Shown one piece after another: positions 27,519 to 35,765 of a stretch of 64,000 nt of DNA. The DNA comes from Peribacillus frigoritolerans (GTDB lineage Bacteria > Bacillota > Bacilli > Bacillales > DSM-1321). The stretch spans positions 153,050-217,049 of the forward strand of contig NZ_JAUUTW010000006.1 in NCBI RefSeq assembly GCF_030676415.1, in the 5' to 3' direction. Within the stretch, counting starts at the first letter, position 1, and each line of letters begins with the position of its first letter. The notes under the pieces are model-generated. The model had not been told where the DNA came from. It worked only from the letters and a program-made list of their open reading frames with translations, and made no database searches. The position numbers and the translations under genes were made by a program.

Positions 27519-27647
27519 ATGAATAAAATATTAGTATCTGGGTTCTCCATTCTATTAACGCTAGCGATGGTTTTACAATTCGATTCAAGCGTCAATTTGG
27601 CTGTAGATGATCGGCCTATAATAAATGATCTGCCGAATCAGCATTAA
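27519..27647 (+). CDS. Putative signal-peptide (pheromone) precursor, 42 aa
   Basis: A 42-residue peptide with a basic start (MNKILVSG), a hydrophobic Sec-type segment (FSILLTLAMVLQF) and a polar C-terminal tail (NLAVDDRPIINDLPNQH). Export, cleavage and re-import of a short tail peptide is how Phr, PapR and NprX signals work (established for those families). AGGAGG with good spacing precedes ATG. Its divergent partner is an XRE/TPR regulator and it reads into the RiPP cluster. Too short for common gene callers. Confidence 0.72.
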   Translation: MNKILVSGFSILLTLAMVLQFDSSVNLAVDDRPIINDLPNQH

Positions 27648-27734
27648 GATTTAAATACCAATATCGTCCTATGTTAAAAAGGAATGTGCCTAAAGGCGAA
27701 TTTAAATAAAATAAATAAAAAAAGGATTATTTAT

Positions 27735-29126
27735 ATGAAAATAAGTAAAGATCAATTATTGATTATAACCATTTCTTCATGTGTTATAGCTAGTGTGATG
27801 TCTACGTCCATGTTGACGATTGCGTTCCCTAATCTTGTAGACTTTTTTAATATTTCTTATTCCACACTTCAAGTTAGAAATATTCTATTCTTTTCTTTTT
27901 TCGCATTTCTCATTCCGCTTTTTGGTAAAGTGGGGGATAGGTTAGGCGCAAGAAAATTGTTGATATTTGGCCTATCGCTATTTATCGCATCTACCATTCT
28001 TAGTGGAACCACAAATAATTGGAATTTGTTTTTGCTCTATCAGACGCTTCAGGCAATTGCAGATGCAATGGTAGTACCGGCACAGGTATTATTGATTAGG
28101 CAAAGTTTTAAGGATAATAAGTTAGGGTGGGCTTTTGGATGGTTTTCCGGAGTTTTAGCGACTGCCTCACTTATTGGACCAGCTGCTGGTGGTTTGGTAA
28201 TAAAATATTACTCTTGGCAAATGATATTTGGAGTATTGATTATCATAAGTTGCATATCCTTAATTCTTGTATTAATGGTAACTCCCAAGTCAAAAAAAAG
28301 AATCACGGCAAACCTTCATTTACCTTTAAAAAACAGTTTGGCTTTACTAGTTATGGTAATCAGTTTTCAATTCATATTCAACGATGAAATTAGTTTAGTG
28401 GAACGGTCACTTTCTATTGCTGTTACGATATTAAGTTTAATTTTATTTATATTTTATGAACGGGCAAACCACGGAAATACTTCTTTGCTTCCAAGAAAGG
28501 CAATAAAAAACACCATTTTTATCTCTTCAATTATTAGAATATTCGTTCTTTTTACCATCACAAATGTAATAGTGCTTTACATTCCAAGTTACATGCGGGA
28601 TATACACAATATTCAACCAGATATTGTTGGCTATATCATTATGGCAGATTCGATACTGGCCGTTTTGTTATCTGGGTATGCAGGTAAACTTGCAGATTTA
28701 AAAGACAATAGAAACCTTTTACTTTTATCTATTTCGATTTCCATAATTGGAATGGTAAACCTTACTTTGACAATGTTTAATGGCAGCTTAATTTTCTTTA
28801 TATTTGCATTTCTCCTTTTTGGATTGGCCGGTGTCATTTCCATGCCCACACAAAATAAAATTGCTATGATGTCCGTTCCTGAGGAAGAAACAGGGGTTTA
28901 TATGGGTTTATTCCAGATGGTGCAGTTTGGAACTGGGGCTTTCGCGGCGGGGGTATTCAACACTTTATTGGACTATGGCACTGACAAAGGTGACTTTTCC
29001 CAAGTTGGTTTTTCATACGTGTTATTCATTTGTATAGGATTATATTTGGTGGCTATAGGAACAGTCATTTATGATAAAAGGCTTCTAAAGAGCAATATAA
29101 AATTGTCTTTGAAAGAAGAAGTATAA
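27735..29126 (+). CDS. MFS transporter (DHA2-like drug/peptide exporter)
   Basis: A transporter of about 463 residues with roughly 14 helices. Motif A GKVGDRLGARKLLIFG and motif C-like SLIGPAAGG identify a drug:H+ antiporter-2 type exporter. The frame extends to 27684, but that ATG touches its GGA; ATG 27735 behind AAAGGATT starts at the usual KISKDQLLI point, so I chose it. It lies between the pheromone gene and the precursors and is the best candidate for exporting the modified peptide; no ABC exporter is present in the cluster. Confidence 0.82.
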   Translation: MKISKDQLLIITISSCVIASVMSTSMLTIAFPNLVDFFNISYSTLQVRNILFFSFFAFLIPLFGKVGDRLGARKLLIFGLSLFIASTILSGTTNNWNLFLLYQTLQAIADAMVVPAQVLLIRQSFKDNKLGWAFGWFSGVLATASLIGPAAGGLVIKYYSWQMIFGVLIIISCISLILVLMVTPKSKKRITANLHLPLKNSLALLVMVISFQFIFNDEISLVERSLSIAVTILSLILFIFYERANHGNTSLLPRKAIKNTIFISSIIRIFVLFTITNVIVLYIPSYMRDIHNIQPDIVGYIIMADSILAVLLSGYAGKLADLKDNRNLLLLSISISIIGMVNLTLTMFNGSLIFFIFAFLLFGLAGVISMPTQNKIAMMSVPEEETGVYMGLFQMVQFGTGAFAAGVFNTLLDYGTDKGDFSQVGFSYVLFICIGLYLVAIGTVIYDKRLLKSNIKLSLKEEV

Positions 29127-29197
29127 TTCTCGTTTAGCTGAAAGTGAAATATGCCAAGAAGAGACAGCTTTGAAGTGATTTAAAGGAGGTGAAACAT

Positions 29198-29332
29198 ATG
29201 ACTAAGCAAGTGGAAAATACACAAGCGGAAAAGCTAGTGGAAAACCTTGAAGTAATCGAAGCTAAAGAGCTAGAAGTGGGTAGTGCATTTCATGCATTCC
29301 GTTTCAGTACAGTGTCGGACACAGAAAAATAG
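29198..29332 (+). CDS. RiPP precursor peptide, copy 1 (44 aa)
   Basis: A 44-residue peptide behind AAGGAGGTG. Residues 1-27 form an acidic leader, MTKQVENTQAEKLVENLEVI and a second helix; residues 28-44 are the putative core GSAFHAFRFSTVSDTEK. There is no Cys, and one Phe-Arg-Phe. It lies directly upstream of a radical SAM enzyme, an MNIO enzyme, an arginase-like enzyme and a hydroxylase, which fits a ribosomally made, modified peptide. Its exact repetition supports function. No precursor family recognised from memory. Confidence 0.85.
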   Translation: MTKQVENTQAEKLVENLEVIEAKELEVGSAFHAFRFSTVSDTEK

Positions 29333-29387
29333 ATTAGAGCCTAGAAGTTACAGGCAATCCAGTGCAAATGTTAAGGAGGTGAAACAT

Positions 29388-29522
29388 ATGACTAAGCAAG
29401 TGGAAAATACACAAGCGGAAAAGCTAGTGGAAAACCTTGAAGTAATCGAAGCTAAAGAGCTAGAAGTGGGTAGTGCATTTCATGCATTCCGTTTCAGTAC
29501 AGTGTCGGACACAGAAAAATAG
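29388..29522 (+). CDS. RiPP precursor peptide, copy 2 (44 aa)
   Basis: Identical in protein sequence to copy 1, including the core GSAFHAFRFSTVSDTEK, with its own AAGGAGGTG ribosome-binding site. Extra copies raise the precursor dose relative to the enzymes. Confidence 0.85.
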   Translation: MTKQVENTQAEKLVENLEVIEAKELEVGSAFHAFRFSTVSDTEK

Positions 29523-29577
29523 ATTAGAGCCTAGAAGTTACAGGCAATCCATTGCAGATGTTAAGGAGGTGAAACAT

Positions 29578-29712
29578 ATGACTAAGCAAGTGGAAAATAC
29601 ACAAGCGGAAAAGCTAGTGGAAAACCTTGAAGTAATCGAAGCTAAAGAGCTAGAAGTGGGTAGCGCGTTTCATGCATTCCGTTTCAGTACAGTGTCGGAC
29701 GCAGAAAAATAA
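29578..29712 (+). CDS. RiPP precursor peptide, copy 3 (44 aa)
   Basis: Differs from copies 1 and 2 only near the C-terminus (core GSAFHAFRFSTVSDAEK, Thr to Ala) and by two synonymous changes. The HAFRF segment is unchanged, so the modified part is probably the same and the last residues are likely trimmed or not critical. Confidence 0.85.
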   Translation: MTKQVENTQAEKLVENLEVIEAKELEVGSAFHAFRFSTVSDAEK

Positions 29713-29739
29713 GTTAGATCCTAATCCATAATGGTGATT

Positions 29740-29782
29740 CAAAGAGAGTGTTAGCTTTTAAAGAAACTAGCACTCTCTTTGG
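29740..29782 (+). promoter_or_regulatory. Strong intercistronic hairpin between precursors and enzymes
   Basis: CAAAGAGAGTGTTAG pairs with CTAGCACTCTCTTTG (15 bp, one G-T pair) around a 13-base loop. There is no T run after it, so it is probably a partial terminator or an mRNA stabiliser. Either would keep precursor mRNA in excess over enzyme mRNA. Confidence 0.75.
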
Positions 29783-29807
29783 ATAAATAAAAGGAGAATT
29801 TCTTTAG

Positions 29808-31694
29808 ATGGAAAATTCAGATGCTATGATAGTTTTTCCTCCTCTAACTGAAGCCAGGCTCTTTCCATATTTAAGTTTACCTATGATTACTAGTTTTTTG
29901 AGGAACAAGGGAATGAGTGTAAGTCAAATTGATTTAAATATTGAATTATGCCATACCCTCTTTAGTGAAGATTGTTTAGCTGAATATGTGAGCATCAATG
30001 AAAACGGAAATAAAGACTTAAAATTGATATATAAAGTCGAAATGGCTAAATACTTATTCAAAGAACAAAAGCAACTTTACAATAATGTATTTATTGAGAA
30101 AAGATCTCCTGATTCATTGAAGTATGATGTTCGGTTGGTGAGACAAGGCATAGAACTATTACTAGTAAATTCGTTTTTAAAACTTGAGATTACCTCATTG
30201 GAAGAAATCCTTGAATTGGTAAGGGATTTTAGTTGGAAAAAAAGTGATATGCCAACAAAGGTTTTATACGAAAATATCAAAGAAAAAATTCTTAACGATA
30301 AGCCCAAAATCTTCGCGCTTTCTATTGCATACTATAGCCAAATATTACCTTCCCTTTTAATATGCAAGTGGATTAGAGAACTTTCCCCTACTACCCACAT
30401 TATTCTGGGTGGGCAACAAATCATGATTCGTCAATCATCTTTCTTTAGCCTAAATGGATTAAATCAATTTGTGGATTCATTAGGAATATCAGCAGGTGAA
30501 GAAACATTATTCATGTTAGACAGGTATTTGAAAAACGATTGCGAAATCGGGAAGGTGCCGGATATTGTTTGGCTTAATGAGAATAATGTTGAAAATATCC
30601 CATCTAAGTCTGCATATAGGATTACCGATGCCTTACCACCTGATTTTTCTGATTTACCGTACAAAAACTATTTAGATGAAGAAGTGCATATGTCCTTGAT
30701 TACATGTGTGGGGTGTTACTGGGGACGATGTACTTTTTGTTCATATGGTAATAGATCAAGGAAAGAAAAAAGTTATCAGCAGAAAACGGCAAGACAAGTA
30801 GCAAACGAGTGCGAGGATATCATTAATAATTACGGGGTTAATAGAATTAATTTCATAGATGAGAATACTAATTTGAGGCTTGTCGTCAATGCAGTCAAAA
30901 TACTTAAATCTAGAGGTTATGAAATTAAATTCAGTACACGAAACCGTCTTGAGAATGTGTTGTTAGACGCTGGATTTTGTTTTGAACTAAGTAATTTAGG
31001 TTGTATTTTAATGTCTGTTGGCTATGAAACCAATTCTCAAAGGATTTTAGATTCCTTGGATAAAGGAGTGCAATCTAGTAATTATCAACAGATAATAGAT
31101 AATTTACATAATGCCAACATTACGCTGCGAATGTCTATAATTGGTGGCTTACCTGGTGAAACCGAGGATGAAATTAAACGTTCTGAGGAATTTTTACTTA
31201 AAAATCAAGATAAAATTGGCATCGACGTCATGCAAATGCTCGTCTTAGAACCAGGTACCTATATTTATGAAAATACAAATAATCCTGATATCCATATTCA
31301 ATCAAGCAAGAATCTAAGAGGAAACAAATTACTCAATTATGGGATGGGTAGAATGGGAGCTACATTTCAATACGCTGACGGAAAAACGTTTGAAGAAAAG
31401 CTGGATAGATTCTTGCAACTGCACAAAAATGTCAACCCCCAAAAAAATGATGAGCTTCCTCCTGATAAATACAAAACGGAAGGACAGGATATCACTTCAA
31501 ATACCTTATTGATAAACCCATGGACTAAAATCATTCAGTTAGATAAAACGTATATCATGGATTTTGTATGGCAAAGAATCTTTTTAGTGCCAGAATCCTT
31601 AGAAGTATTCGGAAACACACTGATAATTAGCAAGGCAGACGATAAAAAGTACCTTGAGTATTTTGTCGAAAAAGGTGTGATTAATCTTAAATAA
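29808..31694 (+). CDS. B12-binding-type radical SAM RiPP maturase
   Basis: A 628-residue enzyme. The first 230 residues look like a cobalamin-binding (Rossmann) domain: LPMITSFLRNKGMSVSQIDLN, FALSIAYYSQ and HIILGGQQ followed by SLGISAGEET. The radical SAM domain has the cluster motif C303-x4-C308-x2-C311 (GCYWGRCTFCSYG) rather than the canonical Cx3Cx2C, as in other RiPP-associated B12 radical SAM proteins. Later motifs include NFIDENTN and MSIIGGLPGETEDE. The last 100 residues are cluster-specific. In this cluster I expect it to make a carbon-carbon bond, for example an aryl-aryl cross-link in the core (inference). Confidence 0.88.
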   Translation: MENSDAMIVFPPLTEARLFPYLSLPMITSFLRNKGMSVSQIDLNIELCHTLFSEDCLAEYVSINENGNKDLKLIYKVEMAKYLFKEQKQLYNNVFIEKRSPDSLKYDVRLVRQGIELLLVNSFLKLEITSLEEILELVRDFSWKKSDMPTKVLYENIKEKILNDKPKIFALSIAYYSQILPSLLICKWIRELSPTTHIILGGQQIMIRQSSFFSLNGLNQFVDSLGISAGEETLFMLDRYLKNDCEIGKVPDIVWLNENNVENIPSKSAYRITDALPPDFSDLPYKNYLDEEVHMSLITCVGCYWGRCTFCSYGNRSRKEKSYQQKTARQVANECEDIINNYGVNRINFIDENTNLRLVVNAVKILKSRGYEIKFSTRNRLENVLLDAGFCFELSNLGCILMSVGYETNSQRILDSLDKGVQSSNYQQIIDNLHNANITLRMSIIGGLPGETEDEIKRSEEFLLKNQDKIGIDVMQMLVLEPGTYIYENTNNPDIHIQSSKNLRGNKLLNYGMGRMGATFQYADGKTFEEKLDRFLQLHKNVNPQKNDELPPDKYKTEGQDITSNTLLINPWTKIIQLDKTYIMDFVWQRIFLVPESLEVFGNTLIISKADDKKYLEYFVEKGVINLK

Positions 31695-31718
31695 AATAAC
31701 TATGAGGAGGAATTTCAA

Positions 31719-32684
31719 ATGAGCACAGTCTATCAGAAAATAAAATTTCCGAATGTAAAGGAAAAACTTGGACTTGGTTTAGGCATGGATTTACCTTGGG
31801 GGGATGATATAGGTTTTTCCAGCAAGGGGGACCATGACGATATCACGCTTAAGATGAAAGGCTTTTTTCAAAATTATAAAGACGAGTTCAATTATATTTT
31901 CTTTGCTTTTCAACCGAAAAATAGAAGTGTGTTAAAAGCCGAGGACTACTTTGATGCCTATGATAGATTATTCGAAGCCAATCCACATCTAAAAGCGAGA
32001 GCATTCCATCAAACGATTTTAAATATGGGGGCTACCGAATATTACAAAAAAACAGAAATCATAGAATTCACAAATAAGATTATAGAAAGATATGACATAA
32101 AATGGATTGTAGAAGATCTTGGCCTGTGGTCAATAAAAGGGAAAACCGTCCCTTTCCCTTTACCGCCATATATGACACCAGCAGGATTGGAAGCTTGTAT
32201 AAAGAACATAAACGAATACCAATCTGAACTGGCTGTTCCAGTTTCAGTTGAGTTTCCTGGATTCACTGAAGGTACTAACTTCTTTATTGGGGAAATAAAT
32301 GGATTTGAGTATTTCAGAACATTGGTCGAGGAGACAAACTCCCCTATCACTATAGATATTGGTCATATCCTTAGTTATCAATGGCTGTTAGGGAATACAA
32401 ATGAAAAGATGTTCAATGGTTTAGAAAAATTACCTTTTGAGAACTGTTTTGAATTGCATCTTTCAGGTTGTCAAATTATTAAAGGGAAATTCAGAGATCT
32501 GCATCATGGAGTTTTAATGGATGAACAAATCCTGCTTTTAGATTACTTGCTTCCTTTATGCCCTAATTTAAAAGCCATTACATATGAAGACCCTAAATAT
32601 ACAGATGAAGGAATATTAATTCCGAAGTCACAGAAAAATTATCAAAGAATGAAGGAGGCAGTTGAAAAATGGCAAATGATTTAA
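31719..32684 (+). CDS. DUF692 multinuclear non-haem iron oxidative enzyme (MNIO)
   Basis: A 321-residue TIM-barrel protein of the DUF692/MbnB/TglH class. Recognisable pieces are GLGLGMDLPW at the start, VEDLGLWS (family SEHLAWS, with His changed to Asp), VSVEFPGF, TIDIGHILSY, ELHLSG, LHHGVLMDEQ and ITYEDP, which supply the His/Asp/Glu iron ligands. The family oxidises peptide residues; known targets include Cys, Asp and Asn. As the core here has no Cys, Phe or Asp is a more likely target. It overlaps the next gene by 16 bases. Confidence 0.86.
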   Translation: MSTVYQKIKFPNVKEKLGLGLGMDLPWGDDIGFSSKGDHDDITLKMKGFFQNYKDEFNYIFFAFQPKNRSVLKAEDYFDAYDRLFEANPHLKARAFHQTILNMGATEYYKKTEIIEFTNKIIERYDIKWIVEDLGLWSIKGKTVPFPLPPYMTPAGLEACIKNINEYQSELAVPVSVEFPGFTEGTNFFIGEINGFEYFRTLVEETNSPITIDIGHILSYQWLLGNTNEKMFNGLEKLPFENCFELHLSGCQIIKGKFRDLHHGVLMDEQILLLDYLLPLCPNLKAITYEDPKYTDEGILIPKSQKNYQRMKEAVEKWQMI

Positions 32685-33463
32685 AACCAAAGAATTATTC
32701 GCTAGACGAGTTACTTTACAATTTATTATATGATTACCAATATCGAAATAACTTTTTAAATGATGAATTTAATGAATTGAATTTATCAGCTGATAATTTA
32801 AATCACATAAAAACAATAGATAAAGAAGAGCTTGTAGCAACCGCTGCAACGATTGTAAGAAATTTAATGAGTGGAAATATCGAACATAAAGGTGGTTTAA
32901 GAACTTCTTTTCCCGGTGTTTTTCAGGCTTTAGAAATCCTTGAAACCGACATAACGCTGCTAATGCATAAGTTCCTGGCGTCCAAACATTTCGAGTGTTA
33001 CATGGAATTGCCCTATGCAGGGGAAGGTACATGTATCGAGGAAGCGTTTTACAATTATTTGTCTGAAAACAAAGAGTTTATCCTTGCGGCTGATAATAAT
33101 CATTTACTATTAAAACACGAATTTTTAAATGCCATTTTATCTATACTAACAGTCAATAAATACCCATTTTTCAGAATAGATAGTGACCTGGTTAAAAATA
33201 ATGGTCATATTTACTATGCGTACCAAACATATTCCAAAGAAATAGCCGAGGCACTAAGTGGAAAAAAAGTAGCTAGTGATTCCGAAAAGGTTATATGGCT
33301 TTATGCAGCGACCGAAAGAAATTTAATTAGGGGCCCCATTCATCCAAGTATATTAGAAATGGTAGAAATAGGAGGTTCAAGGGAAATAAACCGCCAACAA
33401 AAGTTCAAACAAGACCAGATAGATTGGATTCTAAACTTAGGATTAATCAAGAATGATGGATAA
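32669..33463 (+). CDS. MNIO partner / RiPP recognition protein
   Basis: A 264-residue soluble protein whose gene overlaps both its MNIO neighbour and the arginase-like gene. The N-terminal YSLDELLYNLLYDYQYRNNFL and the helical layout recall the partner proteins (MbnC/TglI-type) that bind the leader peptide and activate DUF692 enzymes. I could not identify the family precisely; position is the main evidence. An ANDNNHLL-like segment and the C-terminal RQQKFKQDQIDWI helix are notable but unassigned. Confidence 0.6.
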   Translation: MANDLKPKNYSLDELLYNLLYDYQYRNNFLNDEFNELNLSADNLNHIKTIDKEELVATAATIVRNLMSGNIEHKGGLRTSFPGVFQALEILETDITLLMHKFLASKHFECYMELPYAGEGTCIEEAFYNYLSENKEFILAADNNHLLLKHEFLNAILSILTVNKYPFFRIDSDLVKNNGHIYYAYQTYSKEIAEALSGKKVASDSEKVIWLYAATERNLIRGPIHPSILEMVEIGGSREINRQQKFKQDQIDWILNLGLIKNDG

Positions 33464-34691
33464 AATATATGTATATGAGGAACATAGTGAGGTATTTTCA
33501 TATTGGGTAAATGAAGTTCCTAGGAATAGTACCTTGGTTTATTTTGATCAACACTTAGATTTAAAGTTCATAGAAAATTCAAAAATGAAAAGAATCAGTC
33601 AGTTCATTAAAGAGGGTCTTTGCATTGATGAGTTGAAAAAAGATACTCCTTGTAGGGAAGATGGAAGATATTCTTATGGGATTGATGACTTTTTGTACGC
33701 TGCAATACAAGAGGGTCTTTTTCGGAAAATTATATGGGTATACCCTCGGATGTTGGGAGAAAAAGGGTTTAGTGATTTACTTTGGGGGCTTTTATCCCTT
33801 GTACCCAACCATGGAAAAGAATTCATATCAAGCTTTAGAAACGGAAAAAATTCTGCTTCTGTACAATTAAATAATATTGAGTTACATGTCACAACTATTG
33901 AATATCTGCGAGAATTCATAATTAATGAACAGGTTATTGTAGATATCGATTTGGATTATTTTTATGATCCCAAGACTAATGATTTATCGAATGATATAGA
34001 CGAAACCTTAAATGTATTGAACGATCTCGGCCTCTTTAATCAAGTGAAAACAATGACCTATTCTATCAAAAGTGGGTTTCTACCTGAAAGTTTCAGGTGG
34101 ATGGGGGAATATATAGCCGGGCAAATGGGGAGGAAAATTGTATATTCCAAGGAAGATAAATTTTCCCCGAAGGTAACGATGGAGAAAATTTCATCAAATA
34201 AAAAGTTGAGTCTAGCAGAAATAGATGAATTAAACTTTGAATTGAGACCATTAGGAGCAATAGGGTGGAAATTGAAATCGATTCTCTATACCCAGTCTGG
34301 TGAAATTGAACTTGCTAAGAATTGCTATCAAATAGCGACTAAAACAGGTGATGATTCATATTGGGCTGCCTATGTTTTAGGCATTCACTTTTTCAAGGAT
34401 AGTAATTATGAAGAGGCTTTAAATTGGTTTAGTAAAACTGGAAATATAGTGGATACCATCGAGGCACATGGCCTAATATTACGTTTAATTTGTTGCCTTC
34501 GTTTGGAGCTGTATCAAAAAGGATATGGTTTATCAAAAGAGTGCATCGAATTATTACCTATGAGAATAGAGGGTTATATATTGGGTGAAGTATTCGCATC
34601 AAAACTAGGAATGAAATTATTGGATTTTGATGGCAAGATCCATTACGACCCTTCGCAATCAGTAATTAGTCGAGCTGATACGAAACCATGA
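33453..34691 (+). CDS. UPF0489-type arginase-like enzyme with TPR tail (putative peptide arginase)
   Basis: A 412-residue protein. The first 230 residues match the UPF0489/arginase-like fold: D32-x-H34-x-D36 in VYFDQHLDL and D164-x-D166-x-D168 in VDIDLDYF are the expected dimanganese ligands. Residues 270-390 form TPR-like helices, perhaps for peptide binding. To my knowledge the peptide arginase OspR of a proteusin pathway belongs to this group and turns Arg into ornithine within a peptide. The single Arg of the core here is the natural target (inference). Confidence 0.78.
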   Translation: MMDKIYVYEEHSEVFSYWVNEVPRNSTLVYFDQHLDLKFIENSKMKRISQFIKEGLCIDELKKDTPCREDGRYSYGIDDFLYAAIQEGLFRKIIWVYPRMLGEKGFSDLLWGLLSLVPNHGKEFISSFRNGKNSASVQLNNIELHVTTIEYLREFIINEQVIVDIDLDYFYDPKTNDLSNDIDETLNVLNDLGLFNQVKTMTYSIKSGFLPESFRWMGEYIAGQMGRKIVYSKEDKFSPKVTMEKISSNKKLSLAEIDELNFELRPLGAIGWKLKSILYTQSGEIELAKNCYQIATKTGDDSYWAAYVLGIHFFKDSNYEEALNWFSKTGNIVDTIEAHGLILRLICCLRLELYQKGYGLSKECIELLPMRIEGYILGEVFASKLGMKLLDFDGKIHYDPSQSVISRADTKP

Positions 34692-35761
34692 ACAATGAAT
34701 ATTTAATATCATATGATTCAACTGTTGAAGGGGTCGTTTCACCAAGGTGCGATAAAGAAAAGAATAAGTTTCTTCAAGAAGAATTAAATCATTGTTTAAA
34801 ATTCATTGAACGGGATAGCTATGATCACTTAAGGCATTGGAAGTCTTTTAAACTTCGTATTGGATTAAGCTGTAATGAATTAAAGTATTCCATCCTTATC
34901 ATGATTTTAATAGAGACTTCAACATCTATTATTCCAGTGTTATGGCAAACAAGAACTAATAAGTCACCATGTTCTGAATTAATGGATCATTTTGAAGTTA
35001 TTTTAGCGGAAGTAGAAGCTGCTATATATGGTCAGCAACTTGAACGCAAGATTGAAACACAAATTGTGCTTGAGCCATGGACTGGATCTCATTATGTACA
35101 CGAATGTTTTGGTCATACTTTAGAAGCAGATAATTACCTAGAGTATTTAAAGCCAAATGGAATAACGATGGGATACAAGTGGTCAGAATATAAAATTAAC
35201 GTATTCGATGACCCGACCATTCCTGGGCAAAATGGTAGTTATTTATTGGATGCGGAACAGAATGAAACATTTAGGACTCACTTAATAAAGGACGGGATAA
35301 ACATAGGTTTGATGCATAATGCAAACACTTGTAAGCTCCTAGGCTTACAATCTTCCTGTAATGCAAGAAGCGTTGGCTTATCTTCACTTGCGATGCCCAG
35401 AATGTCAACAACTTATTTGGATTCTGGCAATATGGAAGTACAGGAGATAATTTCAGGAATCGACAATGGTATTTATTGCAGAGGTGCCTGGGGTGGGGGA
35501 TCACTTGGTTTGAATTTTGTAATCCGTCCATCATATGGTTTGGTCATTAAAAATGGGAAAATAACCAATAAAATACTTAGAAGATTTGATATTAAAGGAA
35601 ACAAACTTGATTCAGCTAAAGCTATTAAGTCCCTTAGCAATGAACTGCTTTTCTTTAATCCGGTTTTCGGTTGTAATAAGAATGGTGAAAATAATCTTAG
35701 CGTCACCCAAGGTTCACCTCATATTCATTTTGAAAATCTAACACTTTATCCCGTACTCTGA
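34688..35761 (+). CDS. TldD/PmbA-like metalloprotease
   Basis: A 357-residue protein with H138-E139-x3-H143 (HECFGHTLEADN), the HExxxH zinc motif of TldD, and the C-terminal GIYCRGAWGGGSLG and IRPSYGLVIKNGKIT segments of the same family. TldD/TldE normally act as a heterodimer on unfolded peptides, for example removing the microcin B17 leader. Here only the catalytic subunit type is encoded, so it may work alone or with a housekeeping partner. I infer leader removal or C-terminal trimming. Confidence 0.82.
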   Translation: MNNEYLISYDSTVEGVVSPRCDKEKNKFLQEELNHCLKFIERDSYDHLRHWKSFKLRIGLSCNELKYSILIMILIETSTSIIPVLWQTRTNKSPCSELMDHFEVILAEVEAAIYGQQLERKIETQIVLEPWTGSHYVHECFGHTLEADNYLEYLKPNGITMGYKWSEYKINVFDDPTIPGQNGSYLLDAEQNETFRTHLIKDGINIGLMHNANTCKLLGLQSSCNARSVGLSSLAMPRMSTTYLDSGNMEVQEIISGIDNGIYCRGAWGGGSLGLNFVIRPSYGLVIKNGKITNKILRRFDIKGNKLDSAKAIKSLSNELLFFNPVFGCNKNGENNLSVTQGSPHIHFENLTLYPVL

Positions 35762-35765
35762 AAGG

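Larger units (their letters stand above)
29183..29718 (+). repeat. Three tandem 190-bp units carrying the RiPP precursors
   Basis: Start codons at 29198, 29388 and 29578 are exactly 190 bases apart. Coding parts of units 1 and 2 are identical; unit 3 has two synonymous changes (Ser AGC, Ala GCG) and one Thr-to-Ala change. The 55-base spacers are nearly identical too. This indicates recent tandem duplication. Confidence 0.95.

Noticed and set aside
29283..29712. 79-codon frames running across the precursor units
   Set aside because: They begin within one precursor gene in another frame and read into the next precursor. The real starts are the ATGs at 29198, 29388 and 29578, each behind AAGGAGG.
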